Source: a candidate division WOR-3 bacterium
GTDB lineage: Bacteria > Hydrothermota > UBA3072
DNA length: 46,475 nt
Assembly: GCA_039804165.1 (NCBI GenBank)
Contig: JBDRZZ010000014.1
Location: 1 to 46,475, forward strand
Direction: 5' to 3'
Below the pieces are notes generated by a model. That model had not been told where the DNA came from. It did no database searches and worked only from the letters and a program-made list of their open reading frames with translations. Each line of letters begins with the position of its first letter. Position 1 is the stretch's first letter. The translations under genes and the position numbers were made by a program. Of the stretch, positions 42,040 to 46,475 are shown piece by piece.

Positions 42040-42948
42040 TTATAGCCCGAATTGCTTTGTGTCAACCCATTCCATTGAGAGAAGAGACCAAAAATCTAAG
42101 GCCAGTTTATTAAGGACATACTCATAAGGTAACCATCCATATCCCTTATCTCCCCAACTTGAACCCCAAGAATTACGAATTAATAAGGCTCCTTTTGTCT
42201 CTTTCTTACACTTGAGATTTTTAATCTTCATATTATCGTCGTAACCTACTGCAATAACAGCATGACCCCATTCGGCTTTTTCTCCCGGACAAGGATAGGG
42301 AATTCCACCTTTGACATTGGAATCACTGAATGATGGAAATCCATAGAATCCAAACATTGATGGAATGCCTGCAGCAAGGTATTTCTTCACACTGCTAAGC
42401 ACTTTACTAGGAGAAATGTTCATACCTAAAGGGTCGTGACAGAAATATCTAATCGCTTCGTAGTTCTCAGCTATAGCATACACAAAAGCAGAGGGCTCTT
42501 TATCAAAATCGCTTATGACATAAGGCCAGTACTTTTCCGCAGGAACACCACACAGAACTAAAGCCCCCATCACATTTCTTAGCCAGGCACCAGTATCTCC
42601 AGTCACACCCATTAGATTACGAGTGGTCTTGTATAAAAACAACCGAGAGCCATCAATATATTTACCAAAAGCTCTATTCTCAAAGTATTCTACTATCCCT
42701 ATACCGGCGTGTGCTGTGCACGAACCCAAATCACCTTGATCTTCAACTTTAGAGCACCAAGGTCTTAAATCAACTTTTGATGGAAGTGGTTTTGATTTTT
42801 CTTGAGATATGCCCAATTTCTTTGTCATTTCGGCAATTTCGGGGTGTTCTTCTGTATAGTCACGTAAATCTGGGAGTGGGGGTAGCCATCCTGTTCCCAC
42901 TATTTCTCCTCTTTCTGGGATTATTACCTTTTTATACATAGGATACAT
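42040..42948 (-). CDS. Papain-like (C1A) cysteine protease without signal peptide
   Basis: A 302-residue protein with a complete papain-type active site: Gln71 (oxyanion hole) and Cys77 in EDQGDLGSCTAHAG, His229 in WGHAVIAVGYDD, and Asn259 in IRNSWGSSWGDKGYGWLPYEYV (N-S-W-G motif). The N-terminal 60 residues (MYPMYKKVIIPERGEIVGTG...) may form a propeptide-like extension; no signal peptide or membrane helix is visible, so it may be cytoplasmic, or secreted by another route. Start ATG at 42948 has AAAGGAGG upstream. It has its own promoter and stands alone. C1A proteases are uncommon in bacteria. Confidence 0.9.
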   Translation of the reverse strand: MYPMYKKVIIPERGEIVGTGWLPPLPDLRDYTEEHPEIAEMTKKLGISQEKSKPLPSKVDLRPWCSKVEDQGDLGSCTAHAGIGIVEYFENRAFGKYIDGSRLFLYKTTRNLMGVTGDTGAWLRNVMGALVLCGVPAEKYWPYVISDFDKEPSAFVYAIAENYEAIRYFCHDPLGMNISPSKVLSSVKKYLAAGIPSMFGFYGFPSFSDSNVKGGIPYPCPGEKAEWGHAVIAVGYDDNMKIKNLKCKKETKGALLIRNSWGSSWGDKGYGWLPYEYVLNKLALDFWSLLSMEWVDTKQFGL

Positions 42949-42984
42949 TTTTCCTCCTTTCCTTAAAATTTGGTAAGTTTATTT

Positions 42985-43012
42985 AAAATAACAGGTATTT
43001 TCTATTTGTAAA
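42985..43012 (-). promoter_or_regulatory. Promoter of the C1A protease gene
   Basis: TTTACA (43012-43007) and TATTTT (42990-42985) are 16 bases apart, about 36 bases upstream of the ATG. Confidence 0.5.
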
Positions 43013-43122
43013 GAGGGAAGCTTAATACCTATAAGTTCTTTCGATTTTTACTTGGGTTTTTCTTTTTGGCTTAAACTCTTCAAAGAAATCAGAAGGTAGA
43101 GAGAAATTTCATATTAAAATAC

Positions 43123-43150
43123 TTGACTAATTTTTATTTTTATATATCTT
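43123..43150 (+). promoter_or_regulatory. Promoter of the cold-shock gene
   Basis: TTGACT (43123-43128) and TATCTT (43145-43150) are 16 bases apart. The start near 43157 gives a leader of about 115 bases, long compared with other genes here but usual for cspA-type genes. Confidence 0.55.
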
Positions 43151-43158
43151 AATTTAGA

Positions 43159-43198
43159 GTATTAATTACGGGAGGTTCTCGAATTAATATTCTTTTTT
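43159..43198 (+). promoter_or_regulatory. Hairpin plus T-run in the csp leader (attenuator-like)
   Basis: GTATTAATT (43159-43167) pairs with AATTAATAT (43182-43190), with a 14-base loop containing GGGAGG, then a T-rich run to 43198. It resembles a weak intrinsic terminator or a temperature-sensitive structure ahead of the cold-shock gene. The stem is AT-rich and would be stable only at low temperature. Confidence 0.45.
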
Positions 43199-43271
43199 GA
43201 AAATAACATCTTTAGGTTTTCCTCTTTTGTTAAGTTTTTTGGTTTAAGTTAAAGTAGGAGGTTTTTTTAAA

Positions 43272-43469
43272 ATGCCAGAAGGTAGAGTAAAGTGGTTTAA
43301 TCCACGGAAGAATTATGGGTTTATTGAGGTAGAAGGTGGGGAAGATGTTTTTGTTCATGCATCTGCTCTTGGGGAAGGTGTGGATGTGCTTAATGAGGGC
43401 GATAGAGTTTCTTTTGATGTTGTGGAAGGGAAGAAAGGTAAGAAGGCTGAGAACGTAAGGAAGTTGTAA
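43272..43469 (+). CDS. cspA: CspA-family cold-shock protein
   Basis: A 65-residue single cold-shock domain. RNP1 is KNYGFIEV (about 13-20) and RNP2 is DVFVHASAL (about 25-33); it begins [13 protein letters not shown]1 has Asn-Tyr in place of the usual Gly-Phe. The family binds single-stranded RNA and DNA and melts mRNA secondary structure. The ribosome-binding sequence TAGGAGG lies at 43255-43261. It has a structured leader and is followed by a hairpin terminator shared with the rfb operon. Confidence 0.95.
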   Translation: MPEGRVKWFNPRKNYGFIEVEGGEDVFVHASALGEGVDVLNEGDRVSFDVVEGKKGKKAENVRKL

Positions 43470-43522
43470 TAATAAGGTTATCTTAAAAAATCTCTTTCCT
43501 CAAATACTCTATTTATAAAATC

Positions 43523-43550
43523 AAAAACTTTCGGTTACACGAATTTTTTT
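43523..43550. terminator. Candidate bidirectional terminator between csp and rfbB
   Basis: Stem AAAAACTTTCG with CGAATTTTTTT (43523-43534 with 43540-43550; 2x2 mismatch) with a six-base loop and a T-run at both ends, so it could end both genes. An outer inverted repeat of 12 bp (43486-43497 with 43554-43565) encloses it. Confidence 0.55.
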
Positions 43551-43575
43551 GAAAAAGAGATTTTTATGCCAAAAT

Positions 43576-44727
43576 CTAAAGATCACCATATATTTGACGG
43601 TAGTATTTTTTGTACTCTCCATTTACCACTTTTTTTACCCAATTCTGATTCTTTATATACCAATCAATTGTCTTTCTTATACCTTCTTTAAATGAATATT
43701 CTTTTTTCCATTTTAGAGTTTTCTTTATTTTTGAGCAATCAAGAGAATATCTAAAGTCGTGAGTGTCTCCCCTTGGGTCAGGAATAAATTGAATAAGATT
43801 TTCAGGATTTGTGCTTAGGATGTTCTTTTCTTTTAATACTTCGCAGATTATTTTTACTACTTCTATATTTTTTAACTCTGTTTCTCCCCCGACATTATAG
43901 ATTTCTCCTTTTTCTCCGTTTCTGAGAATAAGATCAATCGCACGGCAATTGTCTTTTACGTAAAGCCAATCTCTTATGTTAAGGCCTTTGCCGTAAACAG
44001 GCAGTTTTTTTCCTTCAAGAGCGTTTTTTATCATAAGAGGTATTAGTTTTTCGGGGAATTGATAAGGCCCATAGTTATTTGAACTACGAATAATTATTAC
44101 AGGAATTTTATACGCTTTGTGATAAGATCTGCAAATTAGATCTGCCGCAGCTTTACTTGCAGAATAAGGGCTATTTGGTTTAAGAGGGGATTTTTCCGTA
44201 AATTTTCCTCTTTTCCCAAGACTTCCATAAACTTCGTCTGTGGAAATATGGATGAAACTTTTATTTTTCCCTTTCCAATAAGTTCTTGCAGCTTCTAATA
44301 GAACCTGAACTCCTTTTATGTTAGTATCTATAAAAGGTGAAGGGTCAAGGATACTTCTATCTACATGAGACTCGGCAGCAAAATTTATTACACAGTCAAT
44401 TTCTAATAAATGGTCTTTTAATTCCTTGATTAGCTTTTTCTCTTTCCAGTATTCTCCGGAAAATATAGAATTAATAAGAGGCCTGTCACATATGTCCCCT
44501 TTTATAAAAAAATAACGAGGATTTTTATTAGAATTTCTCTTTAAAGATTTAACACCGTATTTTTTTTCTATATCAATAAGATTTAAGGGATTTCCTGCAT
44601 AGGTTAATTTATCTATGTTTATTACTATGACATTATTATAATTTTCTAATTCATAACGGATGAAGTTACTTCCAATGAAACCGCATCCTCCTGTAATAAG
44701 AATTGTTAATTTATTGTCTTTTTTCAT
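43576..44727 (-). CDS. rfbB: dTDP-glucose 4,6-dehydratase
   Basis: RfbB makes dTDP-4-keto-6-deoxyglucose on the route to dTDP-rhamnose. The 383-residue SDR-fold protein has the NAD-binding GGCGFIGSNFIRYEL, NFAAESHVDRSI, STDEVYG, the catalytic YSASKAAAD and SSNNYGPYQFPEKLIPLM. Length is slightly above the usual 350. It overlaps rfbC by 17 bases. It is the last gene of the operon. Confidence 0.95.
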   Translation of the reverse strand: MKKDNKLTILITGGCGFIGSNFIRYELENYNNVIVINIDKLTYAGNPLNLIDIEKKYGVKSLKRNSNKNPRYFFIKGDICDRPLINSIFSGEYWKEKKLIKELKDHLLEIDCVINFAAESHVDRSILDPSPFIDTNIKGVQVLLEAARTYWKGKNKSFIHISTDEVYGSLGKRGKFTEKSPLKPNSPYSASKAAADLICRSYHKAYKIPVIIIRSSNNYGPYQFPEKLIPLMIKNALEGKKLPVYGKGLNIRDWLYVKDNCRAIDLILRNGEKGEIYNVGGETELKNIEVVKIICEVLKEKNILSTNPENLIQFIPDPRGDTHDFRYSLDCSKIKKTLKWKKEYSFKEGIRKTIDWYIKNQNWVKKVVNGEYKKYYRQIYGDL

Positions 44728-45274
44728 TTTGATCGAACTTTTCTGCTAAGGTAAACGCTGGTAGTTTTTTATCTTTCTCTGATAAAATAGGTTCTCCAGA
44801 AAGGGGCCAATTAATATTTATTTCAGGATCATTCCATAAGATTCCTCTTTCGTGTTCCTTTGAGTATTCTTTGCTTACTTTGTATATTATTTCTGCTTCT
44901 TCACTTAAAACGAGATAACCATGTGCGAATCCTTCTGGGATATAAATAGCATTTTTCCCCCTTGAAGATAAGTAAACTCCCACCCATTTTCCATAGAAAG
45001 GAGAATTCTTTCTTATATCAACCACAACATCGAAAATTTTACCTCTTATACAGCTTACGAGCTTCGCCTGCTCATAAGGAGGAATCTGGTAATGTAACCC
45101 TCTAAGGACATTTTTTTTAGATTTAGAGTAATTCTCTTGGACAAAATCAATCCTAATACCAGCTTTATCAAAAAGGGATTTTTTGTAAGTTTCTGCAAAT
45201 AAACCTCTTTTGTCTTTGAGAACTTTAGGGCTTATGAGAATTACATCGGGAATGGAAAGTTTTTTAAACGTCAT
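44711..45274 (-). CDS. rfbC: dTDP-4-dehydrorhamnose 3,5-epimerase
   Basis: RfbC epimerises C3 and C5 of the keto sugar. The 187-residue cupin-fold protein has RGLFAETYKKSLF, QENYSKSKKNVLRGLHYQIPP, the VVVDIRKNSPFYGKW block and PEGFAHGYLVLS; the catalytic His is in the RGLHYQ motif. It overlaps rfbB by 17 bases and rfbD by 11 bases. The three genes form an order D-C-B on one mRNA. rfbA is not in the window. Confidence 0.96.
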   Translation of the reverse strand: MTFKKLSIPDVILISPKVLKDKRGLFAETYKKSLFDKAGIRIDFVQENYSKSKKNVLRGLHYQIPPYEQAKLVSCIRGKIFDVVVDIRKNSPFYGKWVGVYLSSRGKNAIYIPEGFAHGYLVLSEEAEIIYKVSKEYSKEHERGILWNDPEININWPLSGEPILSEKDKKLPAFTLAEKFDQNEKRQ

Positions 45275-46214
45275 TTTTCCTAAAACTTATTGTTTGTTGT
45301 TTTATGAATTTTATAAGATCTTCTTTCCAGTGAGGCATTATATTCAAATTTTGCAATTTGAGTAGATAATTTTCGAGAACGGAATTTTTTGGTCTTTTTG
45401 CAAGAGATTTAAATTCTTCGCTTTTAATTCCTTTAAGTTTGATTATTTCCTTAAATTTGCTTTTTAGCTCTTTATTTTCCATTTTTAGAATAATAGATTC
45501 TTTATCTTTCTTTTCTATTTTATAACCCAATTCTTTTAGAATTTCAAGGGCAAATTCAAACCAAGAACATTTTCCTTCTGAGGAACAATGATATGTTCCG
45601 TAAAGTTCAGTGCTTAAAAGTTTTTCTATCTGATTAATTACGCTTACCGTCCAAGTTGGAGAACCAAATTGGTCGTTAACCACTTTAATTTCTTCATTTG
45701 TTTTGGCAAGCTGAATTATTTTCTTTATGAAATTTATTCCATTTTTTCCATAGAGCCAGGCTATACGGAGGATAAAGAAGTTATTTAGTTGTTCTTTAAC
45801 GAAGATTTCGCCCAAAAGTTTTGTTTTCCCATAGATGTTTATCGGACTTGGTTGGTCGTATTCATAATAAGGTTCTTCTTTCTCTCCACTAAAAACATAA
45901 TCAGTGCTTATATAAAAAAATTTAGCATTGATTTTTCTTGCTACTATAGAAAGGTTTCTTGTGCCCAGGGAATTCACTTTAAAGGCTTTTTCTTTTTCTT
46001 TTTCGCATCCATCTACATCAGTATAAGCTGCAGTATGAATTATTATCTGAGGTTTTACCTTTTTAATACAATTTTCTGTAGTTTTAAAATCGGTAATATC
46101 AAAGTCTTTTAGGTCCGCCCCAAAAGTTCTATAATTCTTGGATAATATCTCAACTAACTCGGAACCGAGCTGTCCTTCTGCTCCAGTAATTAGTATGGAT
46201 TTAGGATAAGACAT
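45264..46214 (-). CDS. rfbD: dTDP-4-dehydrorhamnose reductase
   Basis: RfbD reduces the 4-keto group to give dTDP-L-rhamnose. The 316-residue SDR has LITGAEGQLGSELVE, HTAAYTDVDGCEKE, YISTDYVFSG, the catalytic YGKTKLLGE and LRIAWLYG, and a C-terminal AKRPKNSVLENYLL. Between GYKIEKK and AKRP there is an extra charged segment of about 28 residues (about 245-280) not usual in the family. The promoter (46227-46254) puts the start within about six bases of ATG, and no clear Shine-Dalgarno is present. Confidence 0.93.
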   Translation of the reverse strand: MSYPKSILITGAEGQLGSELVEILSKNYRTFGADLKDFDITDFKTTENCIKKVKPQIIIHTAAYTDVDGCEKEKEKAFKVNSLGTRNLSIVARKINAKFFYISTDYVFSGEKEEPYYEYDQPSPINIYGKTKLLGEIFVKEQLNNFFILRIAWLYGKNGINFIKKIIQLAKTNEEIKVVNDQFGSPTWTVSVINQIEKLLSTELYGTYHCSSEGKCSWFEFALEILKELGYKIEKKDKESIILKMENKELKSKFKEIIKLKGIKSEEFKSLAKRPKNSVLENYLLKLQNLNIMPHWKEDLIKFIKQQTISFRKNDV

Positions 46215-46226
46215 TTCTTATCTTTA

Positions 46227-46254
46227 AAGATAGAGGGGAGGGAAAATTTGTCAA
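46227..46254 (-). promoter_or_regulatory. Promoter of the rfbDCB operon
   Basis: TTGACA (46254-46249) and TATCTT (46232-46227) are 16 bases apart. The ATG of rfbD lies 12 bases after the -10 box, so the leader would be only about five bases. Confidence 0.6.
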
Positions 46255-46296
46255 TAGAGATGGTTAAAAGAACATACTGACAACCCCCCATTTTTT

Positions 46297-46475
46297 TCAT
46301 AAAGACACCTCCATTTCGGGAAAGAGGCTTATAAATTTCGTCTTCTCGTTGGATTCCAACCGTACTCCTCGTCTGAACTGGATTTGAGTGAACCAATAGT
46401 TCAACTCCTCAAAGATGCGATAATAAATATACCTCCATTCCTTTTTGAGATATTGCCTTTGTTTCTTGTTGCTCA
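46297..46475 (-). CDS. Partial reading frame of unknown function, C-terminal end
   Basis: A frame open from the right edge to a TGA at 46299-46297 encodes about 58 residues, basic and rich in aromatics: NKKQRQYLKKEWRYIYYRI, FEELNYWFTQIQFRRGVRLE, SNEKTKFISLFPEMEVSL. The codon choice (CGC, CGA, CGG, TTG, AAC) and a higher-looking GC content differ from the rfb genes and suggest a different origin. It could be the tail of a transposase or of a sugar/surface-polymer gene, but I recognise no family. A second frame (46396-46190) is also open here, so the assignment is uncertain. Confidence 0.4.
   Translation of the reverse strand, partial: SNKKQRQYLKKEWRYIYYRIFEELNYWFTQIQFRRGVRLESNEKTKFISLFPEMEVSL

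Larger units (their letters stand above)
42949..43271. other. Divergent intergenic region with two promoters and a leader hairpin
   Basis: This 323-base gap separates the protease and the cold-shock gene. It holds the minus-strand protease promoter (42985-43012), the plus-strand csp promoter (43123-43150) and the csp 5' leader with a hairpin at 43159-43198. No other gene is seen. Confidence 0.7.

Noticed and set aside
46190-46396. 68-residue frame upstream of rfbD
   Set aside because: It runs over the rfbD promoter and start in another frame and has a weak TTG start; a 36-residue sub-frame with GGAGGT is possible and is mentioned in the findings only.
1-46475. CRISPR arrays, complete insertion sequences, rRNA genes, riboswitches
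   Set aside because: No regularly spaced repeats, no transposase with paired inverted ends and no rRNA-like or known riboswitch motif was seen on reading both strands; long spacers were checked and contain only the promoters and hairpins listed.

Overview
The window is AT-rich, gene-dense bacterial chromosome with many short gene overlaps, frequent TTG/GTG starts and long co-directional operons. The cell is clearly diderm: it encodes a complete Tol-Pal set, apolipoprotein N-acyltransferase (Lnt), several lipoproteins and two outer-membrane beta-barrel-like proteins. A FlgD/Por-type C-terminal sorting tail on a broken secreted protein, together with a UbiA-type enzyme resembling archaeal ether-lipid synthases, suggests an uncultured lineage of the FCB/WOR-3 kind. 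That placement is an inference from gene content, not a measured phylogeny. No phage, CRISPR array or complete insertion sequence was seen. Layout: (1) 1-2150: the tail of a HIT-family gene, then a beta-barrel protein with a strong promoter and a bidirectional terminator. (2) 2172-6247, minus strand: one operon in transcription order pal-cpoB-tolQ-tolR-tolA-tolB, a permuted Tol-Pal operon. (3) 6284-7942: formiminotransferase and cyclodeaminase for folate one-carbon metabolism. (4) 7947-18229: tRNA-Lys leading a cyclic-nucleotide-binding protein (apparent AUA start) and a large OmpA-family protein, followed by uvrD, gatCAB and uvrA. (5) 18226-23288, minus strand: tRNA-Arg leading TPR membrane protein, inactive-looking M24 protein, rhomboid-TPR protein, HD protein, YfiM-like protein and radical SAM protein, all overlapping. 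(6) 23484-25651, minus strand: a secreted glycosidase-like protein with a sorting tail, broken by one in-frame stop and one frameshift. (7) 25689-32269: era, a previously easy-to-miss 44-residue ORF, an EnvC-like protein, holB, ricT, metG and a UbiA-type prenyltransferase. (8) 32285-41877, minus strand: clpB-like ATPase, transglutaminase, ABC ATPase, purN, Gfo/Idh-like protein, lnt, CCA-adding enzyme, and a separate small lipoprotein. (9) 42040-43550: papain-like protease and a cold-shock gene with a structured leader. (10) 43576-46254, minus strand: rfbDCB for dTDP-rhamnose; then a partial unassigned reading frame runs off the right edge. The genes fit together in several ways. Lnt would mature Pal, CpoB and the small lipoprotein; the CCA-adding enzyme is needed because neither tRNA gene encodes CCA; GatCAB serves Asn/Gln-tRNA formation; and EnvC-like, Tol-Pal and OmpA proteins all act at the envelope. 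Thirteen candidate promoters share a 16-bp spacer between a TTGAC-type -35 and a TATAAT-type -10. Two of them (ftcD and era) place the -10 exactly seven bases before the ATG, implying leaderless mRNAs. The most interesting items are this promoter pattern, the AUA-start gene, the nonsense/frameshift-broken sorting-tail protein, three apparent pseudoenzymes, and the ClpB-like protein with a half-length middle domain. I did not find a clearly new defence or mobile system.
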